Shown here one piece after another: positions 8,249 to 16,248 of a DNA stretch of 64,000 nt; the stretch's first letter is position 1, and each line of letters begins with the position of its first letter. The stretch spans positions 62,001 through 126,000 of the forward strand of contig CAYZWI010000006.1 in assembly GCA_964482205.1 (NCBI GenBank), read 5' to 3'. Below the pieces are notes generated by a model. It had not been told where the DNA came from. It made no database searches and saw nothing but the letters and a program-made list of their open reading frames with translations. The translations under genes and the position numbers were made by a program. The DNA is from JAZDGX01 sp964482205 (GTDB taxonomy: Bacteria; Eisenbacteria; RBG-16-71-46; CAIMUX01; WJJG01).

Positions 8249-9262
8249 CTAGGCGGGCAGCATCATCTTCACCTTGGCCTGCGCGCGCAGCTTGTCCGCC
8301 CAGTCGTCCACCGCCTTCTGGACCGCTTCGCCTTCGAGCATGCGCCGGATGGCCGGCCGCACATCGTCGATCGGCTGCAGGCCCTCGCCGCGGCGCTCCT
8401 CGACTTTGATCACATGGAATCCGTACTCGGTCTGCACGACATCGCTGATCTGCCCCGGCTGCATCGCAAAGGCCGCCTCGCTGAATTCCGGCATCATGCG
8501 CGCCCGCTGGAAGAAGCCGAGGTCTCCCCCCTGCGCCTTCGACGGGCAATCGGAAAACCGCGTGGCGAGATCGGCGAAATCCACTCCCCGGCGCGCCTCG
8601 TCGCGTACGCGTTCGGCCAGCTGCCGGGCGGCCGCGAGGCTCTCGGCCGGCGCCCCCGGATCCATCTGCACGAGCACGTGGCGCGCGTGCACTTCTTCCT
8701 TGTCGAAGTAGTCGGGATGGTCGCGGTAGAACTGCTCGACGCGTTCCTCGGGAAGCTTCAGCGTGTCGCTGACCGTCTGGCGAATGAGATCGCCGACCAC
8801 CAGGTCCTGGCGAAAGCTCTCGCGCAGGACATCGTAGGTCATGTTGCGCTGGGCCAGCTTGGCGTCGCGATCGTTCGCGTCCTTGAACTGCGCGTTCCAT
8901 TGCTTGAGCATGCCGTTCAGGCGCATGGTATCCGCGACGATGCCGCGCCGACCGGCCTCTTTCGCCAGCACCAGCCGGTCGATGAGATAATCGAGCGCTT
9001 TCAGCTGGAGATCCTTGCGGCTCTTGGCTTCGCGCGCCTCGGGGCTCCCCGACTGCTGCCAATACATCGTCACGAGGTCGACCTCGGTCAGGCGGACGGT
9101 CTTGTCCCCCACCTTGGCCAGCACCGCTTGCGGCGACCCGAGCAGCTCCTGGCCCGTGTCGTGAACGTCGCTCTTGCTCTTCTCGCTTCCGCAGCCGGCC
9201 GCCAAGACAACCGCCGCCGCGGTGAACAGCACGCACCGGAAAATCCGACGCCCGAACATCAT
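8249..9262 (-). CDS. Lipoprotein peptidyl-prolyl cis-trans isomerase, parvulin type
   Basis: Folding helper for exported proteins, PpiC/SurA/PrsA class. After a short basic start there is a hydrophobic stretch ending in the lipobox LAAGC, so the mature protein should be lipid-anchored at the cell envelope. A SurA-N-like helical region (about 35-165) precedes one rotamase domain (about 195-300) with EVHARHVLVQ, FADLATRFSDCPSKAQGGDLGFF and QTEYGFHVIKV. Three adjacent ATG codons (9265, 9262, 9259) follow AAGGAGGAAG; the middle one gives the best spacing. The gene is divergent from rlmD and lies 40 bases before the RelA/SpoT gene. Confidence 0.9.
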   Translation of the reverse strand: MMFGRRIFRCVLFTAAAVVLAAGCGSEKSKSDVHDTGQELLGSPQAVLAKVGDKTVRLTEVDLVTMYWQQSGSPEAREAKSRKDLQLKALDYLIDRLVLAKEAGRRGIVADTMRLNGMLKQWNAQFKDANDRDAKLAQRNMTYDVLRESFRQDLVVGDLIRQTVSDTLKLPEERVEQFYRDHPDYFDKEEVHARHVLVQMDPGAPAESLAAARQLAERVRDEARRGVDFADLATRFSDCPSKAQGGDLGFFQRARMMPEFSEAAFAMQPGQISDVVQTEYGFHVIKVEERRGEGLQPIDDVRPAIRRMLEGEAVQKAVDDWADKLRAQAKVKMMLPA

Positions 9263-9344
9263 CATCTTCCTCCTTGTGCGAATCCGCATCTGGACCGCCC
9301 GTTCCACCCGCGCTCGACTGGTCGTCCGGCGAAGGTTGCGTGGG

Positions 9345-9350
9345 ATTATA
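9345..9350 (-). promoter_or_regulatory. Probable -10 box for the peptidyl-prolyl isomerase gene
   Basis: A perfect TATAAT reads on the minus strand at 9350-9345, about 83 bases before the chosen start codon, in a region otherwise very GC-rich. The matching -35 region (around 9368-9374) is poor, so the promoter may need an activator or an extended element. Confidence 0.45.
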
Positions 9351-9516
9351 GACCGCCTCTCTCGTCTGCTCTACCATCGCCTTGCATGCAGGCTGGGGGC
9401 CCACCCCGGCGTCCGGGGTCCCTCCGGCGGGATGTTTTTCGGCGCCCGGGATGGATTTTCGCGATCCGGGGTTCTCGCAGTGCATCTCTGAACCTTCGGC
9501 TGCCGAGGAGAGTCTC

Positions 9517-10935
9517 GTGGGGATCGAACATCCGCAGGCGGATTCGCCCGCCGTCGGACGGACGGTGGAGGCCTTGATCCACGATCTCGCCTATGGCGGG
9601 GCGGGCGTCGCGCGCGTGGGCGGCTGGGTGCTGATGGTCCCCGGAGCCTTTCCCGGGGAGCGCGTGACCGTCCACATCCGCCGAAAGAGGAAGGGACTCT
9701 TCGAAGGCGATCTGCTCGCGGTTCTAGAAGCTTCGCCCGATCGCGAACCGCTTGCCTGCCCGCACGCATCCATCTGCGGAGGTTGCGCGCTGCAAGGTCT
9801 CTCGTCCCTCGCCCAGACGCGTTGGAAGAATGTCCAGGCGCGCGAACTGCTCCGGCGCATCGGACGGGTGGAGCCTGAAATCGTGGAAGAGCCCTGGTCT
9901 GCCCCGCGGCCCTGGTTCTATCGAAACAAGATGGAGTTCACCTTCTCGCGCCGGCCGTGGATCGAGAAGGAGCGGTTGCTCGCCCAAGGCGCGCCCACCG
10001 GCGGGCCCGCACTCGGGCTGCATCCCCGGGGATTGTTCAGCGCCGTCTTCGATGTGGACGACTGCCGCCTGCAATCGGCCCTCTCGAATGCGGTCGTCAA
10101 AGCCGTTCGGCGGGCGGCGGTGCGCAGATCTCTCGAAGCGTACGATTCCCGCCGGGATGCGGGGTTCCTGCGCCATCTGGTGGTGCGCCGCCCGGCCGAC
10201 GAATCGGAGCTGTTGATCATGCTCGTCGCGCGCTGCGACGATCCCGTCCTCGATGCGATCGCGCGCGAAGCGGCGGCCGAGGTCCCCGCCGTCACCGGCG
10301 CGGTCGCCGCCATCAACACCCGCCGGGCGACCGTCGCGCAAGGCGATTACGAGCGGCCCATGCTGGGCGATCCCTGCTGGCACGAGAGCGTGGCCGGCGT
10401 CCGCTTCCAAATCGGCGCCTCGTCTTTCTTCCAGATCCAGGCGCCCGGGGCCGAAGCGCTCGTCGAGACGGCGATCGCATGGCTCTCCCCTTCGCGCGGC
10501 GATCGAATCCTCGACCTCTACTGCGGCGCGGGCACTTTCAGCCTGCCGCTCGCGCGCCGGTGCGCGCGCGTGGTGGGCGTCGAATCCTTCGCCCCGGCGG
10601 TCGCCCAGGCGCGCGAAAACGCCGCGGCGAACGGCATCGACGCGGAGTTCGTGTGCGCCGAAGTGGAAGGGCGGGGCGCGCCCGGCTGGCTGGAGGAACG
10701 CTGGGACGCGGTGCTCCTCGATCCCCCGCGCAGCGGCCTTCATCCCCGCGCGCTCGAACGCCTGCGCGCCGTTGGCGCGCCGCGCATCCTGTACGTCTCC
10801 TGCAATCCCGCGACCCTCGCCCGCGACGCCGGCCTGCTCACCCAGGAGGCGGGATACCTTCCTCGACGCTTGAAGGTCTTCGACCTCTTTCCGCAGACGC
10901 CTCACCTGGAGAGCATGCTGCTGCTCGAGCGTTGA
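9517..10935 (+). CDS. rlmD: 23S rRNA (uracil-5-)-methyltransferase, RlmD/RumA family
   Basis: SAM-dependent C5 methylation of a uracil in 23S rRNA (U1939 in E. coli for RlmD). Domains: TRAM (first 65 residues), an Fe-S cluster loop CPHASICGGCALQ, and a Rossmann methyltransferase domain with DLYCGAGTFSLPLA for SAM, LDPPRSGLHP, and the catalytic-cysteine motif YVSCNPATLARD. The GTG at 9517 is chosen because GAGGAG lies 6 bases before it and the TRAM domain begins directly after; in-frame ATGs at 9382 and 9451 would add residues with no homology-like content. TrmA- or RlmC-type target specificity cannot be told from sequence alone, but the four-cysteine loop favours RlmD. Confidence 0.88.
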   Translation: MGIEHPQADSPAVGRTVEALIHDLAYGGAGVARVGGWVLMVPGAFPGERVTVHIRRKRKGLFEGDLLAVLEASPDREPLACPHASICGGCALQGLSSLAQTRWKNVQARELLRRIGRVEPEIVEEPWSAPRPWFYRNKMEFTFSRRPWIEKERLLAQGAPTGGPALGLHPRGLFSAVFDVDDCRLQSALSNAVVKAVRRAAVRRSLEAYDSRRDAGFLRHLVVRRPADESELLIMLVARCDDPVLDAIAREAAAEVPAVTGAVAAINTRRATVAQGDYERPMLGDPCWHESVAGVRFQIGASSFFQIQAPGAEALVETAIAWLSPSRGDRILDLYCGAGTFSLPLARRCARVVGVESFAPAVAQARENAAANGIDAEFVCAEVEGRGAPGWLEERWDAVLLDPPRSGLHPRALERLRAVGAPRILYVSCNPATLARDAGLLTQEAGYLPRRLKVFDLFPQTPHLESMLLLER

Positions 10936-11022
10936 GGCTCTCGCGCATCACAGAAGCAGACGCACAAGAGCGCGGTGTGGCGCGGCCGCGTCTGAAACGC
11001 GCGCTTCAAGAAAAATCACCTT

Positions 11023-11040
11023 CTTTGACCTGCGTCAAAG
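11023..11040. promoter_or_regulatory. Crp/Fnr-family operator upstream of the hcp operon
   Basis: CTTTGAC-CTGC-GTCAAAG is a perfect 7-base inverted repeat with a 4-base spacer, i.e. the core TTGAC-N4-GTCAA of Fnr-superfamily sites; this spelling is close to sites described for DNR/HcpR-type regulators. It lies 174 bases before the ferredoxin-like gene that leads into hcp and a Crp/Fnr gene. A weak -10 candidate GATGTT at 11061-11066 would place the site near -41.5, the normal class II activator position. Regulation by the Crp/Fnr protein at 13861-14547 is inferred. Confidence 0.7.
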
Positions 11041-11177
11041 CGCCCGTCGGCCGGATGCCCGATGTTGGGATCCGCGACGGGGCGCCCGGGTGGAGAAGAG
11101 TTCGATGCGGCGCGGGCGCCGCCGTCGAGGTCTCGCAGGGTCGGGCGTTGCGCGGGCGTCAGACGACACGAGCGTTT

Positions 11178-11198
11178 CGGAGGGATTGCAGCCCTCCG
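11178..11198 (+). promoter_or_regulatory. Leader hairpin before the ferredoxin-like gene
   Basis: CGGAGGG (11178-11184), a 7-base loop and CCCTCCG (11192-11198) form a perfect stem just upstream of the Shine-Dalgarno AAAGGAG of the next gene. No U-run follows, so it is not a terminator; it may stabilise the leader or tune access to the ribosome site. Confidence 0.4.
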
Positions 11199-11214
11199 TG
11201 CAAAGGAGCGAAGC

Positions 11215-12012
11215 ATGCATTCAGGAGCAGAGCGCGTGACGGTCACGATCGACGAGGCTCTCTGCGACGGTTGCGGAGTCTGCCTTCCCTCGTGCGCCGA
11301 AGGCGCGATTCGCATCGTGAACGGAAAGGCGCGCATCATCGAGGGCTTGTGCGATGGGCTCGGCCACTGTCTGAAGGCCTGCCCGCGCGGCGCGATCCGC
11401 GTGGAACCGGCCGCCTCCACCGGGTATTCTGCGGTCGAGAAGAGCCGGACGGCGGAGCGCGGGTCCGGCCGGCGGGCGCCGACGGGCGGGCAAGCAGCGC
11501 AGCCGGGGTGCGGGTGCCCGGGCGCCGCCTTTCGCGAGTTGGGCGCGCCGGACGCTTCGTGCGCGGACCACGCTGCCATGCGCGAGCCGTTGACGGGCCA
11601 CGCTTCGCCCGCAAGCGAGCATGCAAGCGCGGCGCCGGTTTCGGCGCTGCGCCACTGGCCGGTGCAACTCGCATTGCTGCCGGCCCAGGCGCCCGTCTGG
11701 CAGGATGCCGACTTGCTCCTCGCGGCCGACTGCGTGCCCTTCGCCATGGCGGATTTCCACGCGCGGCTGCTGGCGGGCCGCACCCTGGCGGTCGCCTGCC
11801 CCAAGCTCGACGACCGGCAGGCCTATGTGGAGAAGCTGGCCGAAGTGTTCCGCCGCCACGCGCCGCGCTCGCTCACCATTGCGCGCATGGAAGTGCCCTG
11901 CTGCTCGGGGCTCGTCCAGATCGTGCGCGAAGCGCTCGCGCGAGCGGGCCGCGAGGCTCCTGTGCGGGAAGTGGAAGTATCTGTTCGCGGAGAAGTTCTG
12001 CGCGAACATTGA
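11215..12012 (+). CDS. 2[4Fe-4S] ferredoxin-like protein linked to Hcp
   Basis: Likely electron donor or partner of hybrid cluster protein, cytosolic. Of 265 residues, the first 65 hold two ferredoxin cluster motifs, CDGCGVCLPSC and CDGLGHCLKACP. A low-complexity, Cys-containing linker (about 75-135, with CGCPG) follows. The second half carries AVACPKLDD and MEVPCCSGLVQ, blocks I associate with the ferredoxin-type proteins often found next to hcp in anaerobes. ATG at 11215 follows CAAAGGAGCGAAGC. Only 62 bases separate it from hcp, so the two are probably one transcript under the palindrome at 11023-11040. The function of the second half is unknown. Confidence 0.8.
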   Translation: MHSGAERVTVTIDEALCDGCGVCLPSCAEGAIRIVNGKARIIEGLCDGLGHCLKACPRGAIRVEPAASTGYSAVEKSRTAERGSGRRAPTGGQAAQPGCGCPGAAFRELGAPDASCADHAAMREPLTGHASPASEHASAAPVSALRHWPVQLALLPAQAPVWQDADLLLAADCVPFAMADFHARLLAGRTLAVACPKLDDRQAYVEKLAEVFRRHAPRSLTIARMEVPCCSGLVQIVREALARAGREAPVREVEVSVRGEVLREH

Positions 12013-12074
12013 AGCGAGATGGGAAGGCCGGGCCCGGCCCGGTGAACGAACGGCGGAGGCAAGGAGGTTACGGC

Positions 12075-13736
12075 ATGAGCATGTTCTGTTTCCAATGCGA
12101 GCAGACGAGCCGCGGAAGCGGATGCACGCTTCAGGGCGTGTGCGGAAAGAGCCCCGAAGTGGCCGCGCTGCAGGATGCGCTCGTCTTCGCGACGAAGGGG
12201 ATCGCGCAGTACGCGCATCGCGCCCGCCAGTTGGGGGCCGCCGATCGCGAGATCGATGTCTTCGTCATCGAGGCGCTCTTCACCACGGTGACGAATGTGA
12301 ACTTCGATCCCGAGCGCGTTCGCTCGCTCATCCGGAAGGCGGTGGCCCTGCGCGATCGCGCGCGCACGCTCTACGAGGAAGCGGCGCGCAAGTCGGGCCG
12401 CGCCGTCGAGCCGCTCTCCGGGCCCGCCGTGAAAAAGATCCCCCAGGGCGATGGCGAGTTGCTCGCCTTTGCGCAGACCATCGGCATCCCTCCCCGCCTC
12501 GAGAGCGCGGGCAAGGACGCGGCCGGGCTGCAGGAGCTCATCACCTACGGGCTGAAGGGAACGGCCTCCTACGCGGTGCACGCCCATGAGCTCGGCGTCA
12601 CCGACGAGACTATCTTCGCCGATTTCCATCGCCTGCTCGACTTCCTCGCCCAGGATCCGCGCGACGGCGGGAAGCTGACCGCGGCGGCCCTGGAGACGGG
12701 CGCGCTCAACCTGCGCGTGATGGAGATGCTCGATCGCGCGAACACCGGCGCCTACGGGCATCCCGAGCCCACGGAAGTGCGCGTGACCCCTCTCGCGGGC
12801 AAGTGCATCCTCGTCTCGGGGCACGATCTCCACGACCTCTCCGCTCTGCTCGAGCAGACGGCGGGCACGGGAATCCGCGTCTACACGCACGGCGAGATGC
12901 TTCCCGCGCTGGCGTATCCCGGTCTGAAGAAGCATCCCCATCTGGCGGGCAACTACGGAAGCGCGTGGCAAAACCAGCGCGCGGAATTCGACGAGTTCCC
13001 CGGTGCGATCCTGATGACCACCAACTGCATCCAGCGGCCGAAGGAGACCTACCAGGGGCGCATCTTCACGAGCGGGCTGGTCGCCTGGCCGGGAGTCGAG
13101 CATGTGTCGCGGCGTGACTTCTCGCCGGTCATCAAGGCCGCGCTGGCCGCGGAAGGGTTCCGCGAGGATGCGCCCGAGCAGAAGATCACGATCGGCTTCG
13201 GGCATCACGCGGTGCTGGGCGTCGCCGGCGCGGTGGTCGACGCGGTGAAGAAGGGCGCGATCCGCCACTTCTTCCTGGTCGGCGGCTGCGACGGCGCGAA
13301 GCCGGGCCGCGACTACTACACGCAATTCGCCCAGGCCGTGCCCGGCGATTGCGTCGTCCTCACCCTGGCCTGCGGGAAGTACCGCTTCAACAAGCTTCCC
13401 TTCGGAGACATCGGCGGCATTCCCCGACTGCTCGATGTCGGGCAGTGCAACGACGCCTACTCGGCGGTCAAGATCGCGGTCGCGTTGTCGGAAGCGTTCG
13501 GCTGCTCGGTGAACGACCTCCCGCTCTCGCTGGTGCTGAGCTGGTACGAGCAGAAGGCGGTGGCGATCCTCCTCACCCTGCTTCACCTCGGCATTCGGAA
13601 CATCCGGATCGGGCCGAGCCTGCCCGCCTTCGTCTCGCCGGCCTTGTGGGAGACGCTGCAGCAGGCCTTTGCGATTCGCGCGATCACGACTCCGGAAGAG
13701 GATTTGCAGGCGATTCTCGGGCCAACGGCCGGGTAG
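12075..13736 (+). CDS. hcp: Hybrid cluster protein (hydroxylamine/NO reductase)
   Basis: Hcp carries a cubane and a hybrid 4Fe-2S-2O cluster; it reduces NO to N2O (and hydroxylamine in vitro) and protects anaerobes from nitrosative stress. The 553-residue protein has amino-terminal C5, C8, C17 and C23 (CX2CX8CX5C), the spacing of the [4Fe-4S] class I type rather than the class II type of enteric bacteria. Hybrid-cluster ligand regions are present: HDLHDL, TTNCIQRP, VGGCDGAKPG and LACGKYRFN. AAGGAGGTTACGGC before the ATG is near-perfect. Preceded by its ferredoxin partner and followed by a Crp/Fnr regulator. Confidence 0.96.
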   Translation: MSMFCFQCEQTSRGSGCTLQGVCGKSPEVAALQDALVFATKGIAQYAHRARQLGAADREIDVFVIEALFTTVTNVNFDPERVRSLIRKAVALRDRARTLYEEAARKSGRAVEPLSGPAVKKIPQGDGELLAFAQTIGIPPRLESAGKDAAGLQELITYGLKGTASYAVHAHELGVTDETIFADFHRLLDFLAQDPRDGGKLTAAALETGALNLRVMEMLDRANTGAYGHPEPTEVRVTPLAGKCILVSGHDLHDLSALLEQTAGTGIRVYTHGEMLPALAYPGLKKHPHLAGNYGSAWQNQRAEFDEFPGAILMTTNCIQRPKETYQGRIFTSGLVAWPGVEHVSRRDFSPVIKAALAAEGFREDAPEQKITIGFGHHAVLGVAGAVVDAVKKGAIRHFFLVGGCDGAKPGRDYYTQFAQAVPGDCVVLTLACGKYRFNKLPFGDIGGIPRLLDVGQCNDAYSAVKIAVALSEAFGCSVNDLPLSLVLSWYEQKAVAILLTLLHLGIRNIRIGPSLPAFVSPALWETLQQAFAIRAITTPEEDLQAILGPTAG

Positions 13737-13756
13737 AGCGGCGCTCGTCGCGCATC

Positions 13757-13784
13757 CGCGGGCCGGCACCTGCGCCGGCCCGCG
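13757..13784. terminator. Strong hairpin after hcp
   Basis: CGCGGGCCGGC (13757-13767), loop ACCTGC, GCCGGCCCGCG (13774-13784): a perfect 11-base GC stem in the 124-base gap between hcp and the Crp/Fnr gene. There is no U-tract, so it may be a Rho-type or attenuating hairpin, or a processing site that sets different amounts of enzyme and regulator. Confidence 0.5.
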
Positions 13785-13860
13785 TCCGGCATCCGTGCCC
13801 GCATGCGCGCCCGCCGTGCCAGCGCTGGACTCGCGTTCGCCGTCGGGGGAAGATGCGCGC

Positions 13861-14547
13861 ATGGCCGCCCGCGAGCGAAATGAGATCGAGCTTGCCCTCT
13901 CGAGCATGCCTCTCTTCGCCATGCTCGCCCCCGCCGAAGTGCGTGAGATCGCGAGAGACTGCCGCATCGAGCGCCTCTCGGCGGGCGAGTCGATCGTCGG
14001 GCCCGAGGACGAAGCCGATCGCTTCTTCGTGATTCTGCGCGGGCGGGTGAAGGTCTATCAGCTCTCGTCGCGCGGCGACGAGCAGATCCTTCACCTCTAC
14101 GGCCCGGGCGCGACGGTCGGCGAGGCCGCGATGTGGAGCGGCGGCCGCTATCCGGCGCACGCCGAAGCGGCCGCGGATGCGGAATTGCTGATCGTGCGAC
14201 GCGAGGCGCTCCGCCGGCTTCTCTCCCGCCGCCCCGAAATCGCCTTCGCCATGCTCGCCGGGCTCAGTCGCAAGCTCCAGGAATTCACTCGCCTGATCGA
14301 GCGCCTCTCGCTGAAGGAAGTGCCCGCGCGCCTCGCGCAGGTGCTGCTCGAGATCTCCCGCGAGCGCGGCTCGCGCAGCTTCGTTCTCAGCCAGACCAAG
14401 CGCGAGCTCGCCGCGCAAATCGGGACCGTCTCCGAAACCTTGAGCCGTGCGCTCGCGCGCCTGAAGAGCGACGGATTGATCTCCGTCTCGGGAAGGCGGA
14501 TCACGATCCTCGAGCCGGAGAAGCTCGCCCGCGTGGCGGACGCCTAG
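13861..14547 (+). CDS. Crp/Fnr-family transcriptional regulator, probable HcpR
   Basis: A 228-residue two-domain regulator: cyclic-nucleotide-binding-like fold (about 10-130, LRGRVKVYQLSSRGDEQILHL and VGEAAMW) and a carboxy-terminal winged helix (about 145-225) with recognition-helix region TKRELAAQIGTVSETLSRAL. No amino-terminal cysteine cluster for an Fnr [4Fe-4S] is present, so sensing may be by heme or another ligand, as in DNR/HcpR. The ETLSR recognition helix differs at one position from the E-SR pattern of Fnr. Position behind hcp, and the TTGAC-type palindrome ahead of the operon, suggest it controls this locus; that is inference. Confidence 0.85.
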   Translation: MAARERNEIELALSSMPLFAMLAPAEVREIARDCRIERLSAGESIVGPEDEADRFFVILRGRVKVYQLSSRGDEQILHLYGPGATVGEAAMWSGGRYPAHAEAAADAELLIVRREALRRLLSRRPEIAFAMLAGLSRKLQEFTRLIERLSLKEVPARLAQVLLEISRERGSRSFVLSQTKRELAAQIGTVSETLSRALARLKSDGLISVSGRRITILEPEKLARVADA

Positions 14548-14584
14548 CCCTCTCCTCACATCTCGAAGCGGCTGGAAAGCGGAG

Positions 14585-15748
14585 TCACGATTCCGGATCC
14601 CACGCGAGCAGCGCGCTGCCTTTCGCGATCCCCACCGCCAGCGCGACGAGCGGATCCTTGATGACGGCGACGCGCAGGACGGGGCAGCGAAATCGCGTCG
14701 CCCAGTTCGTCTCGGCCGCGCGCCCCTGCCCCTCGATCACGAGCCAATCGGCGCCGCGCGCCGCCTCGATCAATTCCGCTCCCACATGGCGCAGATCGAT
14801 GCCCGGCGACCCCGTCCCGCTCGGAACCAGCCTGAGCCGTCGATCCAGGAGATCGCGCAGCGGGCTGCCCGGCAAATCGTGGAGCAGGCGCAAGTGGGCG
14901 CGCGCCTCGGCGAAGCAGATGTCGTTCGACGCGGGCAGCGAATTGACGACCAGGCGGACATCCCAGCGGCGGGCCCAGAAGATCGCGGCGGGCAGGACGC
15001 CGAGCAGGAAATCCGCCCCGGCGTTGTCGGCGAAGAGCAGCACGCGGCCGGCGGCAGGCGCATCCAGCGGGATCGGCGGGCCCACGAGAAGCTCTACGTG
15101 CGCGGCGGGCATGCGCGCGACGGCGGCGCGGGCGAAGCGCGTGAAGCGCCGCTTCGCCCCCGCGATCTCGAGCGCGCCTTGCCGGAAGGCCTCGCGGGTG
15201 TCGTGCGAGCCGAGGTCGAAGAGATTGCCCGCGAGCATCCCTCCCAGGACTCCCGCCAGCGCGCCGGGAGTCGCCCGCCCCGCCGCGCGCCAGGCGGCAA
15301 GCTGCGCGGCGCGCGCTTCGGGCAGCAGGCGGCTCGCCTCGCGCGCCTTCACGCCGCGGTAGGGGTCGGACAGGCCGTGCTCCTGCAGCAGGCGCTCGCG
15401 GATCAGGGTGAGCTCGTGCACTGTGCGGATCGACGGCGCCTCGCCCGCCTCGACATCATCCAGCAGCGCTTCGAAGATGCCGAGCGCGCGGGTCGCGCGC
15501 TTGCGCTCCTCGTCCCAGCCTTCCTCGCCGAGGAGCTCGAGCAGATAGCGGGCATTTCCACGCAGAAGTCCCGTCCAGTGCGGGACGACCTCGCGGTGGC
15601 GCGTCAGGTCCCAGAGGCCCGGGTGCGGCGGAAACCGGCGGGCGAGGGGAAAGGCCGCGCCGCCGGGAACGGGCACCCAGCGGCGCCATTCCGGCTCGCG
15701 CTCCCCGTTCCTGCTCGTTCCCGCCCCAGGCGCGCGTTCCGTTGACAT
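14585..15748 (-). CDS. DUF89 family damage-control phosphatase
   Basis: DUF89 (ARMT1-like) proteins are metal-dependent phosphatases that remove damaged or excess phosphometabolites; one branch is fused to or linked with pantothenate kinase. The 387-residue product has LFADNAGADF (about 240-249), the metal-binding signature, and a later IEGQGRAAETN that corresponds to the conserved K/E-GQGN-E region. An all-helical amino-terminal part (about 50-210) is also typical. Substrate is unknown. It converges on the Crp/Fnr gene (37-base gap) and is divergent from the small gene at 15845. The Shine-Dalgarno is weak (GGGA). Confidence 0.8.
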   Translation of the reverse strand: MSTERAPGAGTSRNGEREPEWRRWVPVPGGAAFPLARRFPPHPGLWDLTRHREVVPHWTGLLRGNARYLLELLGEEGWDEERKRATRALGIFEALLDDVEAGEAPSIRTVHELTLIRERLLQEHGLSDPYRGVKAREASRLLPEARAAQLAAWRAAGRATPGALAGVLGGMLAGNLFDLGSHDTREAFRQGALEIAGAKRRFTRFARAAVARMPAAHVELLVGPPIPLDAPAAGRVLLFADNAGADFLLGVLPAAIFWARRWDVRLVVNSLPASNDICFAEARAHLRLLHDLPGSPLRDLLDRRLRLVPSGTGSPGIDLRHVGAELIEAARGADWLVIEGQGRAAETNWATRFRCPVLRVAVIKDPLVALAVGIAKGSALLAWDPES

Positions 15749-15844
15749 TCCCGTTGCGGCCTCCTAGCGTCGCGACGTCCTGCAAGGAACGAGCGCCGCG
15801 ACGGCGCTTGGCATTCGCGCCGTCCTCCAACGAAAGGGCCGGGT

Positions 15845-16201
15845 ATGCCCCATGTGCAGATCAGAGGCGCCTGCCGCCTCGCGGACCTCCGCGACGCGCT
15901 GGCCGGGTTTCTGGAATCGGCGCCTCCGGAGATCCTCAAGCTGCAGGGCGCGTATCTCGATTCCGCCGCCGGCCGCCTGCTCTTCGAAGCGGTCGTGGTC
16001 GAGGGGTACCTGCGCCAGAACTTCTTCCTCCTCGTCCGCGAAGAGGAAGGCGCCGTGCTGATCCGCTGCCATCCCTTCTCGAATCCGCAGAAGACGCCCG
16101 GCGTGAAGCGCCTGATCGCGCGCGTCGCGTTGCGTTGCCTGCAGGCTTGCCCCGGCGCCGAGATCGGCAACACCAACCTGCGCGATTTCCTCGCGGGCTA
16201 G
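15845..16201 (+). CDS. Small conserved-looking protein of unknown function
   Basis: I do not recognise this 118-residue protein. It is compact and globular, without a signal peptide or membrane helix, starting MPHVQIRGACRLADLRDAL. Hydrophobic alternation (about 30-75) suggests a small alpha/beta fold. It ends GNTNLRDFLAG. Start ATG at 15845 follows AAAGGGCCGGGT. It lies between divergent and convergent genes, so it is likely transcribed alone. Codon use looks like its neighbours, which argues that it is a real gene. Confidence 0.6.
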   Translation: MPHVQIRGACRLADLRDALAGFLESAPPEILKLQGAYLDSAAGRLLFEAVVVEGYLRQNFFLLVREEEGAVLIRCHPFSNPQKTPGVKRLIARVALRCLQACPGAEIGNTNLRDFLAG

Positions 16202-16248
16202 CCGCGGAGGCCGTGCGAGAGGCGGGCGCAGGGCGCTGAAGAACCCTG

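Noticed and set aside
11823..13967. 714-residue open frame antisense to hcp
   Set aside because: hcp on the other strand has complete cluster-ligand motifs; the antisense frame is a GC-skew shadow with no motif.
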